The translations under genes were made by a program, and so were the position numbers. Below, in pieces: positions 1 through 9,311 of a stretch of 64,000 bases of DNA; position 1 is the stretch's first letter; the number at the start of each line of letters is the position of its first letter. The notes beneath the pieces were generated by a model. That model was not told where the DNA came from. It was given only the letters and a program-made list of their open reading frames with translations, and searched no databases. The stretch comes from Barnesiella intestinihominis YIT 11860 (lineage in GTDB: Bacteria; Bacteroidota; Bacteroidia; Bacteroidales; Barnesiellaceae): assembly GCF_000296465.1 (NCBI RefSeq), contig NZ_JH815205.1:387109-451108 (forward strand), given 5' to 3'.

Positions 1-174
1 AAAGTATCTCTACCGGACATCGTGCATGGTATTATCCGCTGCGGGAATCCCAAATGCATCACGAACAACGAACCGATGGAAACCATATTTCATGTAACCG
101 ACAAAATCGATGTCCAAGTAAGATGCCATTATTGCGAACGGTCGGTAACCAAAGAAGAAATAGAAATCTGTTAA
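1..174 (+). CDS. pyrI: Aspartate carbamoyltransferase regulatory chain, C-terminal part
   Basis: Only the last 57 codons are present; the 5' part lies before the window. The fragment is the zinc-binding domain of the regulatory subunit that binds catalytic PyrB trimers in pyrimidine synthesis. The four zinc cysteines are visible as RCGNPKC (C-x4-C) and RCHYC (C-x2-C), with spacing close to that of the enterobacterial protein, and the motif NPKCITN is typical of the family. The chain ends EEIEIC. The flavin reductase gene starts 12 bases after the stop, so the two are probably cotranscribed. Confidence 0.93.
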   Translation, partial: KVSLPDIVHGIIRCGNPKCITNNEPMETIFHVTDKIDVQVRCHYCERSVTKEEIEIC

Positions 175-186
175 TTCTTCCGATAT

Positions 187-753
187 ATGAAACAAAGTTG
201 GAAACCCGGGACTACCATCTACCCGTTGCCGGCCGTTCTGGTCAGTTGCGGCAATACGCCCGAAGAGTATAACCTCATTACGGTAAGTTGGGTCGGCACG
301 CTCTGCACCAATCCCCCCATGTGCTACATATCCGTTCGACCGGAAAGACATTCCTACGAGATTCTAAGAAAAAACATGGAGTTCGTAATCAATCTCACGA
401 CCGTTCAAATGGCAAAAGCAACCGATTGGTGCGGCGTTTCCTCCGGAAAGAATTATAACAAATTCGAAAAAACAGGACTCACTCCGAAAACCGCTCAAAT
501 CGTAAAAGCCCCCTACGTCGAGGAATCTCCCCTCTGTATAGAATGTAAGGTAAGAGAAATCATCAGCCTCGGATCCCACGACATGTTCATATCCGACGTA
601 GTAAACATATTGGCCGATGATAAATATATAAATCCCAAGACAGGCGCGTTCGATATGCAAAAGGCCGATCTATTGGTCTATTCCCACGGGCATTACTATG
701 AAACAGGAAAAGAAATAGGGAAATTCGGTTGGTCTGTCCAAAAGAAAAAATAA
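187..753 (+). CDS. Flavin reductase-like (DIM6/NTAB) domain protein
   Basis: A 188-residue soluble protein with the FMN-binding split-barrel fold of the flavin reductase/flavoredoxin family. The N-terminal PLPAVLVSCG, the central VSWVGTLCTNPPMCYISVRP and the AKATDWCGVSSGKNYNKF segment are the conserved blocks of this group. Members bind FMN and shuttle electrons from NAD(P)H or a ferredoxin, but the physiological partner cannot be read from the sequence. It lies 12 bases after pyrI and 10 bases before the beta-barrel gene, suggesting one transcript leading toward glyA. The ATG directly precedes KQSWKPG; no signal peptide. Confidence 0.85.
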   Translation: MKQSWKPGTTIYPLPAVLVSCGNTPEEYNLITVSWVGTLCTNPPMCYISVRPERHSYEILRKNMEFVINLTTVQMAKATDWCGVSSGKNYNKFEKTGLTPKTAQIVKAPYVEESPLCIECKVREIISLGSHDMFISDVVNILADDKYINPKTGAFDMQKADLLVYSHGHYYETGKEIGKFGWSVQKKK

Positions 754-763
754 ATAGACAGGT

Positions 764-1453
764 ATGAAGAGAATCACTACGGTTATCTGCATGGCACTCT
801 TATGGATTCTTACAGTTCAAGCTCAAATACAAGAATTGAACGTAAGCAAACGATTCAATTGGGGAATCCGCTTGGGAGTCAATGCGCCGTTAGTCGACAT
901 AAGACATTTAACCTTGAACGGGAACAAAGTCAACGAATCCGATTCCGAATCGAGGCTGGGATTATCCGGTTCTTTTATAGGAAGATACAATTTCAAGAGG
1001 AATTACATACAACTCGAAGTGGGCATGCATCAGTTCCATACCCGGCTATATAATCCCGACTACGAATTACGTAAAATCAATACTTCGGCTTATACCCTCG
1101 ATGTTCCCATACTATATGGCTATAACATCACCAAACATGGCCCATACCTCATGAATCTTTTTGCTGGTCCCCGGGTTTCCTACATCTTTAACGAAACAAG
1201 CGGAGTAAGCACCACAGGTCGCTCACTCCGCAATCTAATCTACGATAACTCTCCAAACAGTTTTTCATTCTATTTGATCGGCGGATTGAGCACCACCATA
1301 GGACACCTATACATCGACTTCCGGTATGCCTATTGTGTAGGAAATTCCAAAGATCTATCTTTCAAAGTCGACCTCGACGAAACCCAAACCAGTCAGGTAA
1401 AACTGTCCAGAGCCGTCAACGAATTGAGCATTTCAATAGGATATCTATGGTAA
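764..1453 (+). CDS. PorT-family outer membrane beta-barrel protein
   Basis: A 229-residue exported protein: signal peptide (about residues 1-20, ending VQAQ), then alternating hydrophobic strands and a C-terminal aromatic strand (LSISIGYLW) as expected for an 8-stranded outer membrane barrel of the outer membrane beta-barrel domain family. [11 protein letters not shown] near the N terminus is typical of the 'PorT family' annotation. It is less like true PorT than the protein at 42515-43282. It sits 10 bases after the flavin reductase gene and 23 bases before glyA. Function unknown. Confidence 0.75.
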   Translation: MKRITTVICMALLWILTVQAQIQELNVSKRFNWGIRLGVNAPLVDIRHLTLNGNKVNESDSESRLGLSGSFIGRYNFKRNYIQLEVGMHQFHTRLYNPDYELRKINTSAYTLDVPILYGYNITKHGPYLMNLFAGPRVSYIFNETSGVSTTGRSLRNLIYDNSPNSFSFYLIGGLSTTIGHLYIDFRYAYCVGNSKDLSFKVDLDETQTSQVKLSRAVNELSISIGYLW

Positions 1454-1476
1454 AAACTTTTAATACACAACACAAT

Positions 1477-2757
1477 ATGAAAAGAGACGACATTATTTTC
1501 GACATCATTGAAAAAGAGAATCAACGACAACGAAAAGGTATTGAATTGATTGCCTCGGAAAACTTTGTCAGCGATCAGGTCATGCAGGCAATGGGTTCTT
1601 GCCTGACCAACAAATACGCCGAAGGGTATCCTGGGAAACGCTACTACGGAGGTTGCGAAGTGGTAGACCAAAGCGAACAAGTCGCTATCGACCGTATCAA
1701 GAAACTGTTCAATGCCGAATGGGCGAATGTTCAACCGCATTCGGGAGCACAAGCAAACATGGCCGTATTCATGGCCGTATTGAACCCCGGTGACAAATTC
1801 TTGGGGCTGAACCTTTCACATGGAGGCCACCTTTCGCACGGAAGCCCCGTAAATTTCTCCGGACTCATGTTCCACCCATTGGAATACAGCGTGAAAGAAG
1901 ATACCGGATACGTCGATTATGACATGATGGAAGAGGTAGCCTTGCGCGAACGTCCGAAACTGATTATCGGCGGAGCCTCGGCTTACTCTCGCGAATGGGA
2001 CTATGCCCGCATGCGCAAAATAGCCGATGAAATAGGTGCCATTTTTATGGTCGATATGGCTCACCCCGCCGGGCTCATAGCCGCCGGATTGTTGGACAAT
2101 CCTTTGAAATACGCTCACATCGTCACCTCGACCACACATAAAACCCTGCGCGGGCCCCGTGGAGGTATTATCCTCATGGGCAAAGATTTTGAAAACCCAT
2201 GGGGTAAAAAAACGCCTAAGGGAGAAATCAAGAAAATGTCAGCATTACTCGATTCGGCAGTCTTTCCGGGAGTACAAGGTGGTCCGCTCGAACACGTTAT
2301 CGCAGCCAAAGCTGTATCGTTCGGCGAAGCCCTGCAACCCGAATACATCGAATACCAGACTCAGGTGAAGAAAAATGCCGCTGCTATGGCAAAAGCATTC
2401 ATGGATAAAGGATACAAAATCATATCCAACGGTACTGACAATCACTGCATGCTCATCGACTTGCGTACCAAATTCCCCGAATTAACAGGAAAAGTCGCCG
2501 AGAAAGCATTGGTTCAAGCCGACATCACGGTGAATAAAAACATGGTTCCGTTCGATAGCCGCTCTCCGTTCCAAACATCGGGTATCCGTGTGGGAACTCC
2601 GGCGATAACGACTCGTGGAGCAAAAGAAGAAATGATGTGCGAAATCGTAGAACTTATCGACACGGTTTTGGCCAATCCAGAAAGTGAAACCGTCATCAAA
2701 GCCGTTCGGGAAAAGGTCAACGGCATGATGAAAGAATACCCCATCTTTGCTTATTAA
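1477..2757 (+). CDS. glyA: Serine hydroxymethyltransferase
   Basis: A 426-residue PLP enzyme that interconverts serine and glycine with tetrahydrofolate as one-carbon acceptor. Conserved blocks: [37 protein letters not shown], the PLP-lysine motif [14 protein letters not shown] and FPGVQGGP. The reading frame is open upstream to 1333, but the family always starts near this position, so the ATG at 1477 ([14 protein letters not shown]) was chosen. It is the last gene of the run from pyrI; a strong hairpin at 2775-2800 follows. Confidence 0.97.
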   Translation: MKRDDIIFDIIEKENQRQRKGIELIASENFVSDQVMQAMGSCLTNKYAEGYPGKRYYGGCEVVDQSEQVAIDRIKKLFNAEWANVQPHSGAQANMAVFMAVLNPGDKFLGLNLSHGGHLSHGSPVNFSGLMFHPLEYSVKEDTGYVDYDMMEEVALRERPKLIIGGASAYSREWDYARMRKIADEIGAIFMVDMAHPAGLIAAGLLDNPLKYAHIVTSTTHKTLRGPRGGIILMGKDFENPWGKKTPKGEIKKMSALLDSAVFPGVQGGPLEHVIAAKAVSFGEALQPEYIEYQTQVKKNAAAMAKAFMDKGYKIISNGTDNHCMLIDLRTKFPELTGKVAEKALVQADITVNKNMVPFDSRSPFQTSGIRVGTPAITTRGAKEEMMCEIVELIDTVLANPESETVIKAVREKVNGMMKEYPIFAY

Positions 2758-2774
2758 CACCGTTTATTCATTTC

Positions 2775-2800
2775 AAGAACACTCCGAATGGAGTGTTCTT
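2775..2800 (+). terminator. Hairpin terminator after glyA
   Basis: AAGAACACTCC (2775-2785), loop GAAT, GGAGTGTTCTT (2790-2800): a perfect 11-bp stem 17 bases after the glyA stop. An in-frame ATG for the next gene lies inside the stem (2788), a reason to reject it as start. Confidence 0.75.
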
Positions 2801-2817
2801 ACTTCATTTTAAATACC

Positions 2818-3531
2818 ATGAAACTTCTATCGAAACTTTCTTTACCATTCATATTCTTTACAGCAATACTGACTCTTGAATGCGCAGCGCAAGATTGGCC
2901 CAATCTGAATCGTTATCGTGAAGCCAACAAAGCTATTATGGAAATGAGGAAAAACGACTCGGAAGATGCCCGTAAAAATTGGGTTGTCTTCATGGGTAAT
3001 TCAATTACACAAAATTGGGCCTCTCTGGATCCGCAATTCTTTTCCGAAAATGACTACATCGGAAGAGGAATCAGCGGACAAACCAGCTCTCAAATGCTTC
3101 TGCGATTCCGACAAGACGTGATACATCTGGCTCCCAAAGCAGTCGTCATATTAGCCGGGACAAACGACATAGCCGGGAATACCGGCCCGACGAGTATCGA
3201 TATGATCATGGACAATATCAAATCCATGACAGAACTAGCACAAGCCAACCATATAAAAGTCGTCTTATGTTCCGTACTCCCTGCCAATCGATATGGCTGG
3301 TCTCCCGAAGTCCAACCGGCAGATACGATTATTGCCTTGAACGAACTCATTAAAGATTACGCCCGTTCGAAACGATTGGTTTACGTCGATTTTTATACCG
3401 CCCTTGTCGATGAACAAAAAGGGTTAAACCCTAATTACGGCAGGGATAGCGTCCACCCCAATCTCGACGGATACAAAGTTATGGAACCATTGGTTGTTAA
3501 AGGAATCAAACGAGCATTATCCCGCCCATAG
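2818..3531 (+). CDS. Secreted SGNH/GDSL-family hydrolase
   Basis: A 237-residue exported esterase of the SGNH fold. A signal peptide (residues 1-24, ending CAAQ) precedes the domain. Block I is GNSIT (catalytic Ser; Asn replaces the Asp of GDS), block II GISGQTSSQ (oxyanion Gly), block III GTNDIAG (oxyanion Asn) and block V DSVHPN (catalytic Asp-x2-His). Such Bacteroidales enzymes resemble the platelet-activating-factor acetylhydrolase-like and carbohydrate esterase groups; the substrate is not determinable here. The start at 2818 was chosen because it begins a good signal peptide and the upstream ATG lies within a terminator stem. Confidence 0.88.
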   Translation: MKLLSKLSLPFIFFTAILTLECAAQDWPNLNRYREANKAIMEMRKNDSEDARKNWVVFMGNSITQNWASLDPQFFSENDYIGRGISGQTSSQMLLRFRQDVIHLAPKAVVILAGTNDIAGNTGPTSIDMIMDNIKSMTELAQANHIKVVLCSVLPANRYGWSPEVQPADTIIALNELIKDYARSKRLVYVDFYTALVDEQKGLNPNYGRDSVHPNLDGYKVMEPLVVKGIKRALSRP

Positions 3532-3556
3532 GTCGCCATCTCCAAGCGATTTCCAT

Positions 3557-3595
3557 AAAAAGAAAAAGGCTCGAATTTTTCGAGCCTTTTCTTTT
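3557..3595. terminator. Bidirectional terminator between convergent SGNH hydrolase genes
   Basis: A long hairpin with AGGCTCGAA / TTCGAGCCT core, flanked by A-rich and T-rich arms, lies between two convergent genes and can serve both strands. Confidence 0.85.
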
Positions 3596-3596
3596 A

Positions 3597-4685
3597 TCAT
3601 TTGATTCCGTATTTCTTTAATATCCTCATAATCTGAGGTTGGTATTGCTCTACCATACGATCGAATCCCAAGTCGTTAGGGTGAGTACCGTCTACCGAAC
3701 CTTCATGATCTGTCCCGATGGCATGATTGTCCCGAATCAAATACAGGTCTTTTATACCTTGTTTCTTTAACAGTTCATACTGTTTCACAAATGCCTCGCC
3801 TTGACGGGTACAACGATCGTGCACAGCTTGGTCACTATATCCGTTTTCCCTCATATAAGTCTCTATCATGATAATAGGAGTTCCCTGATGATATTTCCGA
3901 ATCGTGTTCACCAAATATTGAGTACGCTCCGTGATCTCCTCGGGAGAAGGATTCGGCATACAATCCAAAATAAAAGCATCGGCATCGATATCTTTCAACA
4001 TATCGGCCACCGCAGCCTCCATTTTACCGTTTCCGCTCAAACCGTAATTCACGAAATTGATACCCGTATTTCTCGACATTCGCGCAGGGTACGCCAACCC
4101 CGAACGACTGGCACAAGCCCCATGCAAGATACTCGATCCATACATAAGAACCGTATGACGGAACGGAGACGGCTCTGCCTCGATAAAAGACTCCTCGTCT
4201 ACTCCGATTTCCAACGAACGTACCTCTTCGAACAACGGAAGATATAACAAAAACCTATGCACCCCCGGCTTTAAATTCTTGGTGATGACCCGCTCTTGCT
4301 CCGCTTTTCCTGCCGACGGAGTGCCTGCACCCACCGGTATCCATTTCCCGCCGTCATTCATATACAAATCCAATCCTCTATCGCATATCGGCGTAACGTT
4401 TCCCATCACACCTTTTCCCTTCGTTGTCCAACGAGCGGCAACCGTCGGGCTATTGGTCTTAAAACTAACGACCAATCCGGCCGAATGCGTAAACAACCGC
4501 TTTACTTGAAACGGCATATCGTTATACTTTACCGTATCGACCCGGTGATAGACATTTTCGGGAGTCGGCATCACTTTCCCGATGAGCGTCAAACGAGACG
4601 CATCTACATACTTCAATTCCGCATTTATCGGCAAAATAAAAGCCGAAATCAAGCACAAAACTGCAATTAAATTTCTATGTTCCAT
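3597..4685 (-). CDS. Secreted SGNH/GDSL hydrolase with N-terminal GxDLY domain
   Basis: A 362-residue exported two-domain esterase: signal peptide 1-22, then a beta-rich N-terminal domain with the signature CDRGLDLYM (GxDLY), then a GDSL_3-type hydrolase domain from about residue 175. The nucleophile motif is YGSSILHGACASR, the oxyanion block NYGLSGNGKME, and the Asp-His end motif VDGTHPNDLGF. This architecture is common in Bacteroidetes and linked to deacetylation or deacylation of glycans; the substrate is unknown. It converges with the smaller SGNH hydrolase at 2818-3531, so two unrelated-length esterases share a terminator. Confidence 0.87.
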   Translation of the reverse strand: MEHRNLIAVLCLISAFILPINAELKYVDASRLTLIGKVMPTPENVYHRVDTVKYNDMPFQVKRLFTHSAGLVVSFKTNSPTVAARWTTKGKGVMGNVTPICDRGLDLYMNDGGKWIPVGAGTPSAGKAEQERVITKNLKPGVHRFLLYLPLFEEVRSLEIGVDEESFIEAEPSPFRHTVLMYGSSILHGACASRSGLAYPARMSRNTGINFVNYGLSGNGKMEAAVADMLKDIDADAFILDCMPNPSPEEITERTQYLVNTIRKYHQGTPIIMIETYMRENGYSDQAVHDRCTRQGEAFVKQYELLKKQGIKDLYLIRDNHAIGTDHEGSVDGTHPNDLGFDRMVEQYQPQIMRILKKYGIK

Positions 4686-4715
4686 GATATGATTATAAAT
4701 TAGTTATTGATTACA

Positions 4716-7181
4716 CTACATCGGGTCTACATCATAATAGAGCAACAAAGTCTTAAACCGGTCGTCCACCAACATATTTTCATAGACCTGTTTCAAAATC
4801 TCCTTTACTTTCGGCATCGATGCCGAAAGTTCCATTTTCAAAACGACCTTCCGTATATATAAAGACTGAATACGAGCCACAGGCGGATTATCGGGGCCTA
4901 ACACACGTGCGCCGAATACCTCTCTCAACAAAGATGTATATCGTACCGACAACTCCTGCAAAAGAGTCTCGTCCCTATGTTTCAGATAAATATATATCAA
5001 CCGGGTATAAGGTGGGTAAGAAAAAGCCTTTCGCTCGGACAACTGCATGTTATACATACCCTCGTAATCATGAGCGATTACCTGACGTATCAGAGGAGAT
5101 TCCGGCTGAGAAGTCTGTAATACGACCACACCTTTCCGATTTTTCCGACCGGCTCGTCCCGAAACTTGCTCCATCATCTGGAAAGCTCGCTCGTGGGCTC
5201 TGAAATCGGGATAATTCATCATCAAGTCGGCGCTCAATATCCCCACCACGCTCACATGGTCGAAGTCCAATCCCTTCGTAATCATTTGTGTGCCGATAAG
5301 GATTTTATTCTTTTTCTTTGAAAAATCTTCGATAATCTGCTCATAAGCACTGCGGGAACGAGTCGTATCCAAATCCATACGAGATACCGGTATATTCGGG
5401 AAATGTTGAGCAATATCCTCCTCTATCCGTTCCGTTCCGAAACCCATCACCCCGATCGTAGGCTGTCCGCAAGCCGGACACACTTTCGGTATCTCATACG
5501 TAAAACCGCAGTAATGGCACGTCAGCTGATTAAAACGCTTATGATAAGTCAGACTCACATCGCAATGTTCGCATTTAGGAACCCATGCACACTGTTTGCA
5601 TTCCACCATAGGCGCGAACCCCCGCCGATTTTGAAACAAAATAACTTGCTCGTCCCCGTCCAAAGCAATCTGCATGCGATTGAGCAATTCAGGTGTAAAA
5701 TTCCCTCGCATACGGTTCTTTTTCCGCATCTCCCGCACATCTACCGGGATAATTTCGGGTAACTCCACATCGTTAAATCGGCTCTTCAATTCTACCAAAC
5801 CATATTTCCCCTGCCTCGCATTGAAATAAGTTTCGATAGCCGGGGTGGCCGTTCCCAACAAAGTCTTAGCCCCATGCATCGAAGCCAAAACGATCGCAGC
5901 GTTACGAGCATGATAACGGGGAGCCGGGTCGTACTGCTTATACGAAGTTTCATGTTCCTCGTCGACAATTACCAATCCCAAATCGCCGAACGGCAGAAAA
6001 ATGGAAGACCGCACACCCAAAACGATTCGGGGAGAATGGTCGTCGAGCAATGTATTCCAAATCTCCACCCGCTCGTTATCCGAGAACTTCGAATGATAAA
6101 TCATCAATTTATCTCCGAAAATTTTGCGTAAACGATTCGTCAACTGTGTCGTCAATGCTATTTCGGGAACCAAGTATAATACCTGCCTGCCTTCGTGCAG
6201 AACACGGTCGATCAAATGAGCATAAATCTCTGTTTTTCCGCTCGATGTGACTCCATGCAACAACGTGACGGAATGCTCTTTAAATGAATCCGATATTTGC
6301 CGATATGCAACTTGTTGGGCATCGCTCAACGGAGCAGCCTCTTGAACAGTATAAACCTCCGTCTCGAAACGACTTATCTCTTTCTTATACGGTTCGAACA
6401 GCCCCTTCTCGACCATAGCACCCAAAACCGCCGAAGACACTCCCGAACGATCGAGTAAGCTCTTCCGGGAAACCTCTCTCAATTTTCCCTTTTGCATAAA
6501 CAAAGATAAATCGAGAAACGACAGTAGCATCGTCTCCTGCTTCTTGGCTTGCTTCACGCATTCAAACGCATGGCGCAAAGCCGCATCATCGCCTTGTTGG
6601 AACGTCAAACGAATATAAGTTTCCGTTTTCGGACGGTAGTTCGTCTTCAACTGTTCGGAGACAAAAACAGCCTCTCGTTCGAGCAACACCCGCAAAGTAG
6701 GTAAAATATTGCGCATTCCACTCTCCTTTTCGAGGTCCTGCACGGTCATGCGTGACTTCTTGCCCAATGCCGCCAACAGCATCCATTCGCGCTCTTTCAA
6801 ACGATTATCGTCCGGTTCCTCGAAATCTGTATTCAACGTGACCGTCGTTTCACTTTCGAGTTTCAATCCCGAAGGCAACGCCGCTTTATACACATCGCCG
6901 ACCGAACAGAGATAATAATCGGCGATCCATTCCCAGAACTGTAATTGGGGACGGCGCAAAACAGGACGCTCGTCGAGCACCGAAATAAGCTCTTTCACCT
7001 CGTATCCCTGTGGCATGACATCGTGCAACCGAACTACAATAGCCGTATAATACTTTTTCCTGCCGAAAGGAACTACGACTCGACTGCCAATTTGCAAAGC
7101 CTCCTGCAAATCGGAAGGAATCCGATACGTAAAATATTTATATAACGGCAGCGGTAATACAACGTCGGCAAGTGTGCTCAT
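4716..7181 (-). CDS. priA: Replication restart helicase PriA (primosomal protein N')
   Basis: An 821-residue superfamily 2 helicase that recognises stalled forks and reloads DnaB. The N-terminal DNA-binding domain (from residue 1, ADVVLPLPLYKYFTYRIP) precedes Walker A LLHGVTSSGKTEIY, the DEEH box VIVDEEHETSYKQ and motif TATPAIETY. The two zinc clusters appear as CKQCAWVPKCEHC and CHYCGFTY...CPACG. The frame is open upstream to 7355, but that part is repeat DNA translated by chance; ATG 7181 starts the conserved N terminus and lies 46 bases downstream of the predicted start site in the repeat-borne promoter. PriA and RecG, both fork-repair helicases, each sit behind a copy of that repeat. Confidence 0.97.
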   Translation of the reverse strand: MSTLADVVLPLPLYKYFTYRIPSDLQEALQIGSRVVVPFGRKKYYTAIVVRLHDVMPQGYEVKELISVLDERPVLRRPQLQFWEWIADYYLCSVGDVYKAALPSGLKLESETTVTLNTDFEEPDDNRLKEREWMLLAALGKKSRMTVQDLEKESGMRNILPTLRVLLEREAVFVSEQLKTNYRPKTETYIRLTFQQGDDAALRHAFECVKQAKKQETMLLSFLDLSLFMQKGKLREVSRKSLLDRSGVSSAVLGAMVEKGLFEPYKKEISRFETEVYTVQEAAPLSDAQQVAYRQISDSFKEHSVTLLHGVTSSGKTEIYAHLIDRVLHEGRQVLYLVPEIALTTQLTNRLRKIFGDKLMIYHSKFSDNERVEIWNTLLDDHSPRIVLGVRSSIFLPFGDLGLVIVDEEHETSYKQYDPAPRYHARNAAIVLASMHGAKTLLGTATPAIETYFNARQGKYGLVELKSRFNDVELPEIIPVDVREMRKKNRMRGNFTPELLNRMQIALDGDEQVILFQNRRGFAPMVECKQCAWVPKCEHCDVSLTYHKRFNQLTCHYCGFTYEIPKVCPACGQPTIGVMGFGTERIEEDIAQHFPNIPVSRMDLDTTRSRSAYEQIIEDFSKKKNKILIGTQMITKGLDFDHVSVVGILSADLMMNYPDFRAHERAFQMMEQVSGRAGRKNRKGVVVLQTSQPESPLIRQVIAHDYEGMYNMQLSERKAFSYPPYTRLIYIYLKHRDETLLQELSVRYTSLLREVFGARVLGPDNPPVARIQSLYIRKVVLKMELSASMPKVKEILKQVYENMLVDDRFKTLLLYYDVDPM

Positions 7182-7231
7182 ATCAAGTCCTGTTCTTTCC
7201 AAGAGAAATCGAAAATACCCTCTCTCTTTTA

Positions 7232-7400
7232 TGCAAAGATAGCGAAAGGTGAGAGCAGAGACAAATGGAAATTTCATTTCCGATTTGGCTATGCCGAACC
7301 GCATCCTATCTCCATAGTGACAAAGATACATATAAGCAAGAGCAGAGCAAAACAAAGCTCGCTTTAATTTTATTCTGCCGAGCGGAGGTATCTTCGAGTT
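7232..7400 (-). promoter_or_regulatory. Promoter-bearing repeat, copy 1 (drives priA)
   Basis: Read on the minus strand: palindrome GGAAAT-N3-ATTTCC (7267-7281), one base, TTTG (-33 element, 7262-7265), 20 bases, TATCTTTG (-7 element, 7234-7241), pointing at priA. Upstream in the same copy lies a second promoter, TTTG (7348-7351), 19 bases, TATCTTTG (7321-7328). The block GCTATGCCGAACCG between them is shared with the other copies. Elements match the Bacteroidetes housekeeping promoter consensus. Confidence 0.85.
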
Positions 7401-7404
7401 TCAA

Positions 7405-7510
7405 TGCAAAGATAGCGAAAGGTGAGAGCAGAGACAAATGGAAATCACATTTCCGACTTGACTATGCCGAACCGTATCTATATAAATATAGCGAAAGTCA
7501 AAGGTAGAAA
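7405..7510 (-). promoter_or_regulatory. Promoter-bearing repeat, copy 2 (tandem, upstream of copy 1)
   Basis: Minus strand: GGAAAT-N3-ATTTCC (7440-7454), one base, TTTG (7435-7438), 20 bases, TATCTTTG (7407-7414). About 36 bases covering the -7, spacer and -33 are identical to copy 1, so this is a recent direct duplication about 173 bp away. It would make priA transcription start from at least three sites. Confidence 0.85.
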
Positions 7511-8004
7511 TGAGTTTATTCGGGCACAGTAGGAAATCAGTGAGATTTGTCTCTTTACCCCCTCCCTACACCCCTCGGCGTTGCAAGACATTCACACATT
7601 CCTCCCTTGCCGTGTCCAGCCTTACGGGGGTTGCAACGCAAAGTATAGAGCGAGGTAACACAGACGGAGAATAAAAACAGTAGAACCATGTTATCGAAAG
7701 ATTTCTACTCTCCTCCCCTGCGTTTTGCAACGCAAAATATAGGGGAAGGTGGCACATAGTGACGGAGGGGTTAAAAAATATCCGCAACAGAGAAAACGTA
7801 TCAAGGTATCAACCCTCTCCCCCGATGTGCCGTAAGGAAATATAGGAGAATGCCCACAAAACAAAAAGGCCGTTCAAAGCGACGCTTTTACCCTCTCCCT
7901 CTGCTCATCGCAGATGAGATAGGGGGAGTGCCCGTAGGGCGAGGGGGTTAAAAAAACAGGGGAAAAAGGGAACCCCCGATAACAATAACAGAACTGTAAA
8001 TCAA
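7511..8004. repeat. Intergenic cluster of palindromic family C repeats
   Basis: No credible gene is present. The stretch holds family C elements: about 7711-7775 (CCTCCCCTGCG... reading as a minus-strand copy of the 43801 element), a degenerate one at 7803-7860, and 7888-7952 (ends ACCCTCTCCCTCTG and GGGCGAGGGGGTTAAA). Each folds into an imperfect hairpin with CCCTC/GAGGG outer arms. A related decayed piece lies at 7556-7660. Open frames here are by-products of the repeats. Confidence 0.75.
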
Positions 8005-8080
8005 CCTCTCCGAAAAGACTGGAATGTAGTTGTTAACAAGAAATTCATCGCTAAAATCCATATCTACATTTCCCCACTGA
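8005..8080 (-). repeat. Dispersed repeat family B, copy 1 (inverted)
   Basis: Its reverse complement matches the copies at 18931, 43674 and 46089: TCAGT(A)G..., TGGGG..., a conserved TTTTAG(C/A)GATGAAT block, and an end reading CATTCC..TCTTTTCGGAGAGG. Divergence between copies is scattered, as in old interspersed repeats. It carries no open frame. Confidence 0.75.
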
Positions 8081-8112
8081 TTACCTGCCGAACCCACATT
8101 TCCCAGACATAA

Positions 8113-8146
8113 AAAACAACGAGGCAGAGAGTTTCTCCCTGCCTCG
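8113..8146 (-). terminator. Terminator of the beta-barrel gene
   Basis: CGAGGCAG ... CTGCCTCG stem (8120-8146) followed on the minus strand by a T run (TTGTTTTTTATG), 27 bases past the stop codon at 8173. Confidence 0.8.
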
Positions 8147-8172
8147 CGATTATATTTTGAAAAAAATCCAGT

Positions 8173-8793
8173 TTAGAACAAATAAGCCGCCGTAATGGTC
8201 CATGCCCGGCTCTTACCTTTCATAACCGAATCGGGAAGGTCGTTCTTGACCTCCATGGCACTACCCAATCCCCAACCATATTGACCGGCAATCTGCAAGT
8301 GATTGAAAAGTTCGAGACCGAGGCCCACATTTATCGCCGTATCGAAACTTTTCTCTTTAAATTGCTCTTTGAAATTATCGCCCACACGGAATGCAAAACT
8401 CGGCCCGGCATATACAAAAGGAGACAATATAGAGCCGACTACCGGCAGCGAAAACTTATATTTCAAATTAATGGGAATCTCTACATAATCGACATGTTTA
8501 TTCTCCGATATACCACTGGTTATATCTTTCAATTCCGACCCCTTCCGAGTATACATCAAACTGGCATCGACCCCGATACCGATAACAGGAACCATAAACT
8601 CGGCCATCAGACCTCCCGTAAAGCTCGAAATATTATTTGCCTTGAAATTATCAGACAAATTTCCACTGAGAGAAAGAGTAGATATATTCATACCCACTTT
8701 GGGACCGAACTTAAATTGTGCATTGGCAGGAACAGCCAAAAACAAGGCAGCGACAAGAGCTACACAAAAAACTGTCTTTTTCATAAACTTCAT
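8173..8793 (-). CDS. PorT-family outer membrane beta-barrel protein
   Basis: A 206-residue exported beta-barrel protein. Signal peptide about residues 1-25 (ends VPANA), then FKFGPKVGMNISTLSLSG, a pattern typical of the small outer-membrane beta-barrel domain family, with amphipathic strands through the C-terminal AWTITAAYLF. Start at ATG 8793 (MKFMKKTVF) gives a compact signal peptide; the ATG three codons later is also possible, and the longer frame to 8838 adds a hydrophilic N terminus unlikely in an exported protein. Single-gene unit with its own terminator. Function unknown; homologues are often abundant outer membrane proteins. Confidence 0.78.
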   Translation of the reverse strand: MKFMKKTVFCVALVAALFLAVPANAQFKFGPKVGMNISTLSLSGNLSDNFKANNISSFTGGLMAEFMVPVIGIGVDASLMYTRKGSELKDITSGISENKHVDYVEIPINLKYKFSLPVVGSILSPFVYAGPSFAFRVGDNFKEQFKEKSFDTAINVGLGLELFNHLQIAGQYGWGLGSAMEVKNDLPDSVMKGKSRAWTITAAYLF

Positions 8794-8992
8794 TTTATTT
8801 TTATTTATAATCAGCCATAGGCTATTATTATAACCCATTTCTCGACCTCTATTTGCACAAAGATAAAATAAAATATATTAAAATCATAAAATTGACAGAC
8901 AAATCGACAAGAATCATAAAATTTTACAGACCCTTATCGGCTATCGAAAAAAATAGCGTATCTTCGACAAACAAAAACAAATATATATTTCT

Positions 8993-9304
8993 ATGGAGAA
9001 TAAACCAACCATCGAAGAAGAAATCGTAAAAATGCTGAGAACCGTTTACGATCCCGAAATACCGGTAAATATATACGACCTCGGGCTCATTTATAACATA
9101 GAGGAAAACGACGGAACCGTAAAAATAGAAATGACATTGACCGCTCCTAACTGTCCGGCCGCAGACTTCATCATCGAAGACGTGCGCATGAAAATCGAGA
9201 GCATCGAAAATGTGAAAAATGTGGATATCCAGTTGGTTTTCGAGCCGGAATGGGACAAAGACATGATGAGCGAAGAGGCAAAACTCGAACTTGGACTTTT
9301 ATAA
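8993..9304 (+). CDS. MIP18-family (DUF59) Fe-S cluster assembly protein
   Basis: A 103-residue protein of the MIP18/DUF59 family, which includes SufT- and PaaD-like proteins acting in maturation of Fe-S proteins. Conserved features: VYDPEIPVNIYDLGLIY and MTLTAPNCPAADFI, containing the family cysteine in the TAPNCP motif. The acidic C terminus (EPEWDKDMMSEEAKLELG) is the usual end of the family. It lies 7 bases before the lpxH-like gene, so they are probably cotranscribed. The exact client protein is unknown. Confidence 0.9.
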   Translation: MENKPTIEEEIVKMLRTVYDPEIPVNIYDLGLIYNIEENDGTVKIEMTLTAPNCPAADFIIEDVRMKIESIENVKNVDIQLVFEPEWDKDMMSEEAKLELGLL

Positions 9305-9311
9305 CACAATC

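Noticed and set aside
7566-7787. 73-codon minus-strand frame
   Set aside because: Consists of family C repeat DNA and has no start context or recognisable protein features.
9291-9311. Upstream start for the lpxH-like gene
   Set aside because: Adds a nonconserved heptapeptide and would overlap the Fe-S assembly gene; ATG 9312 begins the conserved domain.
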